The notes under the pieces were generated by a model. The model was given only the letters and a program-made list of their open reading frames with translations, made no database searches and was not told the DNA's origin. Below are positions 25,475-37,969 of a stretch of DNA of 64,000 bases, in pieces; position 1 is the first letter of the stretch; each line of letters opens with the position of its first letter. Source of the DNA: Chrysoperla carnea (lineage: Eukaryota > Arthropoda > Insecta > Neuroptera > Chrysopidae); NCBI RefSeq assembly GCF_905475395.1, contig NC_058341.1, positions 36,533,501-36,597,500 of the forward strand, read 5' to 3'. The translations under genes were made by a program, and so were the position numbers.

Positions 25475-25930
25475 CAGGGGCGTTGCCAGCCAATGTGTCA
25501 GAGGGGGCAACCTTAAAGATACAAAATAACAATTATATGAATTTTTGCGCTTTTCTTACGCGTGTGACTTCATTTGACAGATTTATAGATGATACATTTT
25601 GCTTAATTCATTTCTGATGATTCATTAGATTTTAGATAAAACAATCCTAATAATTTTTTAAGGAAAATTACAGTGGTTTATAAATACGTCTTGAGTTTTT
25701 AATTGCTCTACTATTATGCCTCGACGACCTGTACTGTAACTTTTTTCATTTTTAATAATCACGTAATTCGATCAATTAAGGGTCGCTATACTTCTTACAA
25801 ATGATTTGAAATTTTCTGTCAGTATCTCCCAGTCTACATTGTTGAATGCATCTATCAAAACATTATTTATATTGAATTTGGAAAAATTTCTTTCAGTGAT
25901 CACTTATATAAATTTATGGATACTGTCTTG
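25475..25930 (-). mobile_element. Probable hAT transposon 3' remnant
   Basis: CAGGGGCGTTGCCAGCC at 25475 looks like a hAT terminal repeat (CAGGGGCGTAGCCAG type). On the minus strand, about 25900-25780 reads VITERNFSKFNINN, then DAFNNVDWEILTENF, ending in a stop. This loosely resembles the (S/T)ERSFSKLK stretch of the hAT C-terminal dimerisation region. The order (C-terminus, stop, terminal repeat) fits. No second end was found. Confidence 0.4.
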
Positions 25931-28118
25931 AATTTGATTTCTTCCAAACGTTATTTATAAACAGTTTTTCACTAAAAATGTCCAAACTTACTTAAATTGC
26001 GCAAGTTGTGAATTTTGAACCGAAGTAAAGCTGTTGCTGTCGGTATTATATATTGTACATGAAAATCGCATGAAATACTCTTTCAACTCTTAATGAAAAA
26101 CCCTTTACAAAATAAATATTCAATATAAGATACAAACTGATAAATGGACACAGATTTTACTGATGAATTTTCTGTATATCTCCGGGAATACTGAAAGGTG
26201 TGCAGATTAAAGGGAAATTATATTTTGTGTCATCGCCGGGTGACACTCATCTGAAAAACTTAATAAAAGGGTTGCCAAAAGTTCCAAGCATTTACAAAGC
26301 TTCATACTTAAAGAAGTATATTTCCACAGAGTGGCCATAAACCGGGAAAATCGGTAATGTGGTTATTACCGGGAATTATTTGAGAAATCTGAAAACGAAT
26401 AAACAAATCTTGGAAACTATCCAACTATCTATCTATCTTGGAAACTGACCGCTAAAGATACTTATTTAACAAATGAATAAACAATCAGATTTATAAAAAT
26501 ATTTAAAAAAATAATTGTGTTACTTTGATGTCAGTGTGTAAAAGAAATCATTTACGAAAACATTAACTTACCAAGAATTTAATCTGATAACTTACGTAAG
26601 CAGAAGATTTCCCACTATAAGTTGTACAAAATTTTAAAAATAAGGATAGCATAATGACATCATACGTTTATAAAAGTGATCACTGAGTGCGAAAAGTGAC
26701 GGAGCGCTTAACTGAAAATATGGACATAGTGTACATAATCCAACATTTTAATTACGTCATCTGTGGACTGAATATAAAAGTAAAGATTGACGACACACTT
26801 CCATGGAATTTTTAAGTATATTTAGAAAATTCTAGTCCAAGGAAGTATCAAATACGACTTATGAGATTATTGATTATAAATCATTTAGAACTGAATTAAT
26901 TGTTTTTTGTAATTTTAAAGAAAGTCGATAATTTTTTTTTAAATTCTCTTAGATAGTAATTCAAATATTGAAATTTGAATAAAAATATTCAAATTGATTA
27001 CTCAATAGATATTATCAATTGGGTCGTTTAAGATTGGCTTAACTTATATCTTAGTTCCAGATAATTAGGATAGTTTGTTTTTCGATCTTTTTGTCGCCAG
27101 TGTGCATTATCTCCATATGGAATGTCATTGATATTTTGAGGAATAACTTTGAGTAATCGATTGGATAAGATTTTCAGCTAAAAATGTATTTCGAATTTGA
27201 TTATCAAATTTCGATTAAAACATGTAAAAGTACTTTATTGATTTCAAATATGGCGAAAATGTTATATGTGATATTAGGTCTATAATAATAAATATTTAGC
27301 TATGTTCCAATTCATCATACCGCGAAATAATTCGTCATTTGTAATAGCTTTCAGAAATATATTTATTGATAATACTTTTTCATAGACATGTTTGGAGCAG
27401 CACAGTTTAGATAGAGTATTTTGACAATTCCTGTAAAAATATTCCTATTTGTTCTGATTATTTTGACAGAATTTGTCCCTAAACGTGTTGTAGCTTTTAT
27501 TACAAGTGTGATTATGAAAAAGGTGTATACTTCATATATTTAAACTGGGAACATGGCTATGTATGACTACTTTCACTAGAAGGCCATCTACATACGATTG
27601 AATAAAAAAATAAGTCTATTATCAGAAAATTTAATCTTATTTTAAATCAGGACAAATATTTATATTAAATTATTTACATTATACGTCCGTGTTTGGGTCA
27701 CCAAACTCTATATATGTATCAAATTTCAACTTAATTCGCTAAGTATATACTTTAGAAAATAGGCTGTGGCAGACAGATAGACTAAAAATGCACACTAAAA
27801 ATGACAATTGGTTTTAACTTCATTATTGGGAAAATCAATAATGACATCAAGCAGTCAATGTGCCCGACATAAGAACACTTAAATCTTAAAAAAACAGTAG
27901 TAAAAAATAAAAGAGTGGTCTATTTTTTATTAGACAATTCAATCAAACATTTGAGCATGATTGTTGCAAATTACTATGATTTATTAATATCCATCTTTTT
28001 ATTTAACGTCTGTTGAAACGTCAGTTTATAATCCTATTATCGCTTAGTATGATAGTTCTATTTAAAGGAAAACTTTGTCACGATTTTCTCAATCTGGTTA
28101 GATTTGTTTTCCAAAAAA

Positions 28119-28388
28119 AGAGATAATACCATAGAGTAGCCACCAAATAGTTTTATTGCAGTAGACAGATAAGATAGGCGCGTATAGCGTTAGTGTCTTC
28201 GCCTCTCTTATACGTGTTATATCCATTATAGCAAAACATGTGTTGTCTGCGCGCTTGATTGTAGTTGCAATTATTATTGGCTGTGGGACAGAGAGGGAAG
28301 AACGTCTACAATGACTGTTTCTTTCTAATTGGTTAAGAATTCACTTATTGCGTTTCCTATGTCTCTACAGCTCTATGGTATTATCTCT
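28119..28388. mobile_element. Small TIR element (MITE), 270 bp
   Basis: The left tip AGAGATAATACCATAGAG is the complement of the right tip CTCTATGGTATTATCTCT, an 18-bp perfect terminal repeat. The interior is less AT-rich (GCGCGTATAGCG, CTGCGCGCTTG) and non-coding. A diverged relative lies at 8443-8836. Confidence 0.8.
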
Positions 28389-29107
28389 ATGCTTTTTTAC
28401 GATGTAAAACATTTTCTTTTATATTTACAACTAATCTAAATCGTAAAATTTCAAAAATAACAAATGTTGTTTTCCTTGCATGAAATCAATCATGAATTTT
28501 AGTGAAAGTGGTCTTTTGTAATTGCTTTAGTTTCTTTTTGGAATAAACTACATAAAACACAATGCCTTCAAATAAAACTATACCTGATTTATAAATCAAA
28601 CTTTAATTTTCCTGCTATAATAATAAAATAATAATTATCAATAAAATATTTTACAATACTTCCAAAATAGTTATACAGTCACATTGTTTTATTTTGGATA
28701 TTTTATTTCAAAAAAATTAAATTAATTTTTATAAATTAATAACAAAATTATAGTTCGCTTTTATCTGAATCTCGAAAAATTTAAAAAGTGAAACTATAAG
28801 GTATATAATAATAATTTCACTGAAATCGTAGCAAAAATAATTTTGTTATTGACAAAACTTAAGAATTATAAGGTTTTTTTTTTGTTTGATTTGTGGTTTA
28901 TTTAATTCATTTATTTTATTGTATGTAGAATTTATTTTGAGGATATAAGAATTAATAAAAAATTTAAAAGGATGTTTTTGGTTTTTTTTCTTTTATGATT
29001 TATTCTCACTTTCTAACATGAAGTTTGTTCTTTTATAAACGTCTGGAAAAGAGCCTAAAGGGGCATTTAGAATAGACAATATTATTATTGGATCCTAATT
29101 TTTTAAT

Positions 29108-29360
29108 ATGAGGAGCAGTCTAAATCAAAAAGATAATGGGAAGAATTTTGTAGTGTTTACTGATGATTATAGTGATTTCCAGGTAGATGATTTCCATGAA
29201 GAGATCATATAAAGATGTTTTCATTGATGTAAACGCGCAGCTAAGTAGAGGAACCCCTCAACCGTTGGCACTTGATATTAAGCCAACGGTGGTGGAGTTA
29301 CCAAACATAACTACGCAATTTTTAAATGATGAAAGAATTCTGAAACAAAAAAAATATTCA
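29108..29360 (+). other. Unassigned coding-like segment
   Basis: From 29187 an open frame begins ISMKRSYKDVFIDVN and continues through SRGTPQPLALDIKPTVVELP before turning lysine/asparagine-rich like random AT sequence. The first ~50 residues look more protein-like than surrounding frames. Just upstream, in another frame, an ATG at 29108 opens 25 codons ending at CAG/GTAGAT, a possible donor. I recognise no family. It may be an alternative exon, a pseudo-exon or a repeat fragment. Confidence 0.2.
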
Positions 29361-30762
29361 ATTAATTTTACTGAAAAATTTATTTATCATTCTCAAATTA
29401 TTTTATTTAGTTTCGGTGCTATCAATATGCCGATAGGATTGCTTATCGATTATAATATAATCGATAATTATTATGTAGTAAGGTACTCAAATCTGTTTTT
29501 ACGCGACAATTACGTACCCAAATTTAAAGGATGAAAATGGACATGAAAAAAATATACATAGCAATACCATACACCCGAAAACTTATTTGATTAGTGCGTT
29601 AGTACGGAGGCCATAGTTCGAAGATTCTATCCCCAGTTAGGTGTTTGTTTCTTCTTCATATCCTAATTTTGATGTAAAAATGGGAAAGAACTGCTTAACA
29701 TTTAGTTATTTTAGACAGTAATCAATTCGAAAACCTGCGTTTTTGTAAACTAGACATAATTTATGAATGTAGAAGAAATGGTTTTAGGAATAATGGTGAG
29801 TTCTTTGTCTGATGAAGTCAGCATAAAAGATTGCTTTAAACGATTTTCTTTATATTTAAATATTCTTATTTATTCATCAATATAAATATTGTAATATATT
29901 CTAAATGTCAGTTGGTATTTAACATATTATGTAGGTATATTTATTTGCAACAAATTTTTATGAATAATTATTATTATAATCATATTATACATTATTGTAT
30001 TGTAGATCCTCAGCCCTCAGGCCATAAAGTTAACAAAAAACGGGAAGCTACATGCTTTTGTAAACTAAAGGGCGGACTGAGAATGAACTTTATTTATTTA
30101 TTTAAGAGTAAAATTTTCAAGAAAAATAAATAAAATCGATAAATAATAACTTTTTATGATAAATTTTATGAAATCGAGGTCAAGGGGTTCCGATCTCCGG
30201 CTTTGAGTATGTTAAATCAGAATATAGTGCGAAGTCTTGTTCTCATGTGAGGGTTATTGATATTAAATAAAATAAAAATCACAAGTTCATGAGATTACTG
30301 ATCAGATCGATTAGATTACGGGAAAAGAGTTTTAAATCGGTTCCAAGTTTTTACTGCAGCCAAGCAGACGTTACTAGTTAAAAAAAAAAGGAGTAAAAAG
30401 ACAAAATTATACAATACTTTATGAAGAATAATCTATTATAGTTTAAGCGTTATTCGCAAAAAATAGCATAAACAATGTGATACGGTTTCAGAGCTGATAC
30501 AGTTGAGATAAATCACAGTATTATGCATAAATCAATTATTAATACAAGAAGATTAATTGTTTATATACTCTGTATATGTTTGTACTATCAGTACTATAGT
30601 CTAAAATGTAACAGATTAAGAAGAATGAAATAAGCCGCTTGCTTTTTGTCCAAACCTAGTGTAATGTGATTCTTAGATGTTAAATATCATTCGTATACAA
30701 TGAGTTAATTGTGCAAATGTTTCTATTTGTTAATATGCAATAAATTGTTAATTAAATGAAAC

Positions 30763-30880
30763 GGTCCATGTAAAAGTTGACTCATAAAATTAATAAATAG
30801 GCAACTTGTAGTACATATATCCTATACATAATACAAGTTGCCTATTTATTTATTTTTTAAGTAAACTTTTTATGGACTAT
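30763..30880. mobile_element. Short foldback element
   Basis: Inner arms AAATAGGCAACTTGTA and TACAAGTTGCCTATTT are exact complements around a 22-base centre. Weaker symmetry runs outward to GGTCCATG on the left and TATGGACTA on the right. The element is about 118 bases with no coding capacity. Confidence 0.75.
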
Positions 30881-31379
30881 GGAAGTCGTTTCTTTTTTTC
30901 AAAAGGAACATTTTTTGTATTAAGACTTTTATTCTATCTCAATTTTGCTTTACGAATTTGAAATTACTTTTAAAGTCCAGTTTAGAGTAGATATTTTTCA
31001 GCTCGTTGCATGTTTTGATCTTTTTTACGGACAAACGGACAAAGATCGATTTATAGTCTTAAAAAGTAGGTTGGTGTTGGCAAAGGTTAGTGAAATAGTA
31101 AATACAGTTTTTTCAAATACTTGCAATTTTTGAGATTAAAGTTACAAAAATATTATGTTATAGAAAATATAATCTGTTACAACGGAAGCTCAGAAAGTTT
31201 CTATGTAAATAAAATAATTGAATCTTCAACGGGTTGTTCATTTTAACTTTAAATAAAGAAGTAAAATAATTTATATTTTATTTTTATTAGTAAATTTTTA
31301 GTTGCAGATACATTTTTATAACTACACATTTTATGTTTTTAGTCATATTTTCCACGAAAATATAGACTTATGCACTGTA

Positions 31380-31580
31380 TCGAAGGTCAACAGCGAAGCC
31401 TGGTAGTTGTATCTCCTAGACAACTGTTTAACGCGTATTAGAAATGCATGGCGGGGATTTACACACCTTTACACACCTGTATAGACCCTCAAAATTGAGC
31501 TAGGGGGTTGGAAATTTGTATTTAGGTTGAGTAAATGTCAAAAAAGTTTTTGTGGGTGTCTACTTTCCGGTCCGTTCATG
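31380..31580. other. Less AT-rich island, possible repeat fragment
   Basis: The segment around GCTAGGGGGTTGGAAATTTG is richer in GC than its flanks and resembles internal parts of non-autonomous insect elements. No ends or coding frame can be seen. Confidence 0.2.
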
Positions 31581-32108
31581 CTTTTTTTATGATCTACTAT
31601 TAATTTTAGAGAAAACAAAAATCCTATTGCAATAAAAATATTCCTCTCAAATAATGAAGGGTAAATATGACCTTAGTGATGAAGCTTTGCTGATCACGAT
31701 TTTTTTTTTTAATAAATTGCCTTCTCATATATAAAGTTATAATACCTATAATTGAATCATAATGTAACATATTTGTAATTTTTTCATTGTTTTCATTATT
31801 TTAATCAATTATTTACGATCTGAAAAACTCTCAACATTCTTTTTATGAATAAATTTTTTGTTCTTATCTGTTAAGAAAAAATCTAGATTAGATTAGTTCA
31901 CTAAATACAAGCATGGTCGATGCATTTCTGTTAATTTGAATAGTGCTAACGTCATACAGCTTCTAAATGCAGGAAAGGTGTTATAATATTTTTAGAAAAG
32001 ATAGCAATCGCTATGTAAAAATATATGATACTTCATATTCCCATCGCTTCCACTATATGTCGATTCATAAAACGAATTGTGCTAGTTATGAATCAACTGC
32101 AGACAACA

Positions 32109-32180
32109 GGGGATATAGCTCAGTGGTAGAGCATTCGACTGCAGATCGAGAGGTCCCCGGTTCAAACCCGGGTGTCCCCT
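32109..32180 (+). tRNA. tRNA-Cys (GCA)
   Basis: A 72-base intronless cloverleaf. The acceptor stem GGGGATA pairs with TGTCCCC (one T-G pair), discriminator T at 32180. The D-arm contains TAGCTCAGTGGTAGAG (A box). The anticodon loop is CTGCAGA within TCGA/TCGA stem bases, giving anticodon GCA. The T-arm is CCCGGTTCAAACCCGGG (B box GGTTCAAACC). TTTTTAAAAAAATT about 11 bases downstream can serve as the Pol III terminator. All arms pair, so it should be functional. CCA is not encoded, as expected for a nuclear tRNA. A protein-like frame running across it is spurious. Confidence 0.97.
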
Positions 32181-32265
32181 AAATATAACATAATTTTTAA
32201 AAAAATTTATATTTAAAAAGAAATTCAATTACTTATCCATAACAAGTAAAATTTATAAAATTTTA

Positions 32266-32450
32266 AAGACCCCGACAAATACTGTTTTTTTCTTGTAGCT
32301 CTCTTCAAACTGTCTCTTAATTAAATTACTTTTCAAACAAACAAAAAATCAAAATCGTCTTATCTGTTTAGGAGCTATGATGCCACAGAAAGACAGACAC
32401 ACATAGCGTTCAAATTTACAACACATCTCTTTTTACGCCGGGGGTTAATT
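32266..32450. mobile_element. Degraded copy of the CCCCCGAC-ended element
   Basis: The left tip ACCCCGACAAA and right tip CGCCGGGGGTTAA are inverted relatives of the ends of the element at 54731-55065. TCTGTTTAGGAGCTATGATG inside it matches CCGTTTAGGATCTACGATGC near the right end of that copy. It is shortened and non-coding. Confidence 0.55.
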
Positions 32451-33111
32451 AAAAGGCTAAAGGAGGGAATGAGTTCATAAAATCCCTCATTTCGATGTTC
32501 CAATAGCAAAATAAGCCTTTCTTGACTATGATATTTAATTTGGAGAAATTTTCAATTAGTTTTAGAAAAATTATAAATTTAAAGCTATCGAAAGTAAATT
32601 ATAGCTTCCGATCTTTTCTCTAAGTTTAATAATTACAGTGATATACGACAGAGCCAAAAACACGTCGTCTAATAGACCCGATTTTTCCATTTTTGTGGTT
32701 CAAATTACCTAAGAAAAATGATTTTTATCCAGATTGGAGATAGTAAGGGATTGGAGGGTCCAATTTACTAATTGATTTTTTGATTGAATAATTTAACAAC
32801 TACTCATCCAAAATCGCTAAAGCGACCATATTTATTGTATTTTTTGGGATAAAATTACTCTAAAAAAACATTTTTATCCAATTTGGAAGAAAAAATGTTT
32901 CTCCGCAAGTCATTTATATATTTTTTGAGCCAAATAGTATAAATTAAAACGACTCATCAAACATGAAACGAATAAAACTAAAATTCGAAATCAAATGTCA
33001 TTTTTGCATTATTAAGAAGGATTGATTATATTCCGTATGATTATGATTATTAAAATGGAAAGGTCAATGAAAGTAAATAAGATAATTTTTCCGTTTCTAG
33101 TTTATAATTAG

Positions 33112-33629
33112 TATAGTCCAATAAAACGAAGATTTAAACTATCATCAAAACGGCAGTCGTCATTTTGAATATAAGTTTCCTTTGATATAAATTTGAATTA
33201 TCTACACATAGTTAAAAAATATCCAATTCTAGTAAGGGGATAGAAAAACATTAAAAACTACTCCCAAAATCACTTTTTTGAAAATATCTTTAAAACATAC
33301 GAAGAAGTGGAAAAAAGTTTTGAATAAAAAATGTAGATATCAAAATTTTCTATAAAAACATTTCTAATCTCTTTTGACGTATTTGCAACAGAAACCGATA
33401 TATTATTAAAAACTTCTTTTCCATATCTTCGTATATGGAAGAATATATCTTTCGAGATATTTTCAAAAAAGTGAGTTTGAGGGTAGTTTCTAATGTTTTT
33501 AAACCCCCTTAATAGAATTCAATATTTTTTTAACTATGTATGCTTCAAATTTATGTCAAAACGAACTTATTTTAAAAAATGCAAGCTTCCGTTTTGATGG
33601 TAGTTTAATCTTCATTTTATTGGACTATA
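33112..33629. mobile_element. Foldback element, ~518 bp, inverted repeat over most of its length
   Basis: The tips TATAGTCCAATAAAACGAAG and, on the other side, CTTCATTTTATTGGACTATA are nearly exact complements. Symmetry continues inward (ATCAAAACGG with CCGTTTTGATG; CTTTTTTGAAAATATCTT with AGATATTTTCAAAAAAG) almost to the centre near 33400. TA at both borders fits a TA target duplication. No coding capacity. Confidence 0.85.
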
Positions 33630-36165
33630 GTAGCTCTGTTGAGTGTAACCTTCATTTATTAATAATCCACATTCACCATCGACATCGTAGGTAATCATAC
33701 ATACCTACTGTTTATTAATTACTTACAAATTGCTTCATTAATAGAATAACTAGAAATTAATTATTTGTTGAGAATAAAATATATAGAAAATTTCATTATT
33801 TTTCGCAGGACATGTGCCAGCTGACGAATGTCAGTGATATTTTCATCAAAAGTAAATAAGACCAAACTGTTAATGTATGTGCGACCCATGAGATTCACAC
33901 ATCACTTCTTAGGTGCTTAAAATACCTTTCTATAACTGCCTAAAGCCCTTCAATATTAACTATTTTTTTGAGATAAAATACTCGCTTTCTATGAAAAGAT
34001 ATTTCTGTAAATATTAGTTTTACATAAAAAGTTATCAAAGGATAATTTATTGTTTAAATTTTCAACAATCTAAGGCAACCTTTTCTTGATGTTATTACGC
34101 AACGATTGGTGCAAATTTGAGATCGGTACCTATCACCTTTCATAAATGATGAAGGAAAAATGAGAAATGGTGAAGGAAAAAATGTCCCCTTACAATTATG
34201 CACAAGTGCGTATACACAAACTTTCATCTAAAAGTAATGTTAATACATTTTACCATGAAGAGTTTCTGACTATTTCTATGACTTACAACTAGGAGACATG
34301 AATCAAACAGTATTTTGAAGAAATTTTTTTCACTTTTCCATTCATACATTTTTTGGAAATTAGTTGACTTGAGTTAGCCGTAAAGATTTTCTCTAAACAT
34401 GAAATTGATTAAAAATTATTGGATCCTCTAAACAGTTACTATCAGAATTTAGAAAGAGTGAAAGAAGTTGAAGTTCATAAAAATTCTCACGGAATATACT
34501 TGATTGTATTTCTTAAAAAGTTCTATTAACTTTATGTTGCGTATGAATTGAAATTTTTTAACCGAATTACTTTCTACCAGTATTCTTCCCGTACCCTCCA
34601 CCATCGAATACCGTAAGTATTCCGTTTAAATATGTATAAGCCAAATTAGGTAGATAAAATCAAGCTTCAAAATTATATATAAATATAATCAATAAAAATT
34701 CATTAACGTATAATGTTGAAGGTTTTAGTAATTATACTTCCATTGACTAAGTAAATTGTTTGATCTGGTAAGAGTCGATTACTTTTATGGCTTACTCGAA
34801 ATTTGTAATTAGCGAATTACCGAAGGAAATGGAGGTATTGCTTTTGTACTGATGATGGAATTTTGAAAAAATTTCTTCAAATGTGCATCAATCAAAAATA
34901 TAGACTATGCAAGACCTAATATATGTCAAAAATGACCATCGTTAAAATTTATATACATATATTTATGTATGTATGTATCTATACGTTTATGTGTCTGTAA
35001 ACACTTTAGTGGTCGGAATTTAAATCCGATTTGAATAAAATTTGGTATAAAGAAAAATTTTGATATTTGGAAGCAGTTTAACAAAAATTGAAATGAAATA
35101 TTATATACAGATTCTTTGCATCTAAAACGAACGTTAAAATATTAATAATAATTTTGAATTGCTTATGTTTGTGTTGAAACTGTTTCAAATGATTAAAATT
35201 ACAAATTTCGAATAATTGATCTTTATCAAATCATCACGAGAATATGTTTTGTAGTAGAAAACTTACTGACTCTAAATTTCATTTTTAAAATCTATTTTGC
35301 TATGATGCACGTAGCAATTAGTGCCTTATGACAAAGAATTAATATGAGGTAATAAAATTCTCAGAAATGATTAGAAATTTTTTCTTTTGAGGTGTCGTTT
35401 TTCAGCTAAATCGTAAAAGATGTTTAGTTATCTGTGGGTGATAGCAAACGAGTGATTTTTTACTGTCATTACCATTGCTCAGGCTATATAAAGCGAAAAT
35501 TTATATCTTCTTCAGTTTTTTTTTTTGCAAATGTTAATGAATTTTAACGTTTTTTTAAGTATAATAAAATATATATTACTATTTGAATTTTGAACAAAAA
35601 AAGGAGCATAGGTAACGTCTGAGAGCGTGTAAGAGAGGGAGAGACGATATACATTTATATTTTATTTGCACCGTGAGAAAAAATTAACTTTTTTTTTCTT
35701 AAATAATAAATAATGTTTGTTATTATTATATACATTATACATGCAATATATCTTATATGAGCTTAGTTTTTAGTATAGTTATAGTAGAATTTTAAAATAT
35801 ACTTAATAGTGAGGTTCTACAATCATGCACACACTCTACTAGCCTTAGCCTAGCATTTGATACTTAACATTAGTGCAAAGTAAGTTCTTTCTATACATTA
35901 TACATAATAACTTGTATATACCTATGTAGTAATATTCTTGAAAGTAAGGTCAATAACATATGTATATGTGTATGTAAGTTAAGAAAAGAAACAGGGTCGT
36001 ATCAACTGGTACATGTAAATAGGGGTTTTTTTAATTTAATTTATACACCCCGAGCTTGACTCATTCTCTCATCTAGAAAGGAGCAAATTGGGAAACTTGC
36101 CTCGGACATCATAATATAATGTATGATTTATAAACGTATCTCATGTTGGATTCAAGGATAAGTAG

Positions 36166-36306
36166 GTAAATAGAGCCGATCAAAAGCGAAAATATTCAAA
36201 AGACTTGAATGTATTTGATTTTTGCCAAGAATTTGACCCATTTAAAGAGCTAGAAAACGAAATTGATGAAGAATCAAGTGTATTCGATTTGTTACAACAT
36301 CCGTAA
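36166..36306 (+). other. Short acidic open frame ending in a natural-looking stop; unassigned
   Basis: An open frame of 46 codons reads RKYSKDLNVFDFCQEFDPF and then KELENEIDEESSVFDLLQHP before TAA. The acidic, hydrophobic-patterned composition is unlike random AT-rich frames. It could be a terminal coding remnant of a transposase or an isolated exon; no homolog is recognised. GTAG precedes it, so a splice acceptor is possible but weak. Confidence 0.2.
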
Positions 36307-36450
36307 CCATTACTTGCTTTTTTTGGCAATTTATTTTAAACGCTGGAGAGAGGGGCGAAAGTATTAAGTTTAGTTTTTGTCCTACCCTGGTTTATAAACT
36401 AGACTTGCTATATAATTTTGATTGGATATATTAGTATATATCGATAAAGC

Positions 36451-36474
36451 AGGGTTGAGTACATACTCAACCCT
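36451..36474. repeat. Perfect 11-bp inverted repeat (hairpin)
   Basis: AGGGTTGAGTA, two bases, then TACTCAACCCT. It is GC-richer than the flanks and could form a tight hairpin or be the tips of a collapsed inverted-repeat element. Confidence 0.7.
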
Positions 36475-37885
36475 ACACACGACAAAGGCTGTCTTTACGA
36501 AATACTTTATGTTTTCGTCTTAATAAGCCTACTCTTGATTTAAGAACTTATTGTTTCATCAAAAATTTGTTACGTTATTTTAAATAGCGCTCACGATATC
36601 TATACCATGTTACCAAACAAAGTTCAAATGTAGACAAACTTGGCGGGTTTCGAGAACGTGTGACGTAATACTTCTTGATAATGATTACTGGAAGACTTTT
36701 TTGAAGGATTATCCAACTAGATTCCACACAAAGTGGGTACGTGAAATTAAAAGAAATTTTGGATTGTACGTTTAAACGGGTTATAATATTTTGATGTAAA
36801 ATTATTTAACGCACAAGAAGGGCGCTACTTTGGAATATATCAAAAAAAGTCACTTGACCTACATCCGCCACAGGCACTATAATCTTTGCAACGAGTTATT
36901 TACATTTTTATTGGGTCTATAAAGCCTAAGTTTATAACCAAGGTGAATTAAACAATTTTTTCTTAGAATCAAATTAGCTGTTACCTGTGAAAGTTTGTCG
37001 GTGATATAACAATTCTATATAAACATTATTTTCTCGGTTTACAAGAGTATACAAATTTTAATAATTCTTTCTAATGTGTAATTTCTGTTATAGAATAAAT
37101 TTTTGATATTATAGAGAGTTAAATTCTTTGTCAATATTTATGGCCTCTTCAACCGCCAATATTTATTGCCATTCTTTTAAAAATTTGTTTTTTATACAGT
37201 TTTTTTGGCTTGCTTAACCAAAATCAATTCCACGATCCTGTCTTTTTTTTAACACCTACATTTTTAATATATTTGCCTAATGTTTTGTAAATGAAAATGT
37301 AGAATTAAGTAACTTTAAGCTATTAGAGCTAGCTAAGCTATAGATGCAATCTTTGTATTGTAATCTGAAATCGGAATCTAGAATTTCGATATTAATAACT
37401 AAGTATATTTTTAGAGTTGAAGTATTTAATGGTAAATTTACTGTCGGATTAGTAAATTAAAATTATTTTTATTCTGTAAGATTTATCTTCGAATTTTTGC
37501 TGATTTTGAGCTTTTTAAATGAATTTCTATTTTCAATACAAAGCTTTACCTTTAATTTGATCAAGCGATAAGACCCGTCAAACATGAAAGTTAAAAGTAT
37601 CACCAGCTCACTTATCTGTGTACTTGGTTCTGAGTTTATAGCCGTCAAAATTAAAAGCTGGTTTAAAAGATATGATCAAATATATGTGGGAGCCTAATCA
37701 AAAATAAGAATTTTTAGTTTTACATAATTACATATATACCTACATTTCAGTTGTTTTAGTCTTGAATCCGATTTGTTTTACAAATTCGTAGGTAAACTTT
37801 TTTATGCAACAGTTTAGTAAATTGACACTAAAATTTATCTTTATTGAAAATGTTATAAAAATTAACAAAATTAATGCCAAAATGT

Positions 37886-37890
<5 letters not shown>

Positions 37891-37964
<74 letters not shown>
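37891..37964. repeat. (AT)n microsatellite, ~74 bp
   Basis: An uninterrupted run of AT dinucleotides, self-complementary and likely length-variable. Confidence 0.95.

Positions 37965-37969
<5 letters not shown>

Noticed and set aside
29585-29660. Second SINE candidate (AGTTCGAAGATTCTATCCCC)
   Set aside because: Only a weak B-box resemblance, with no A box, tail or target duplication.
31967-32182. Open frame of 71 codons on the plus strand
   Set aside because: It runs straight through the tRNA-Cys, and its last third is the tRNA sequence translated. No other support.
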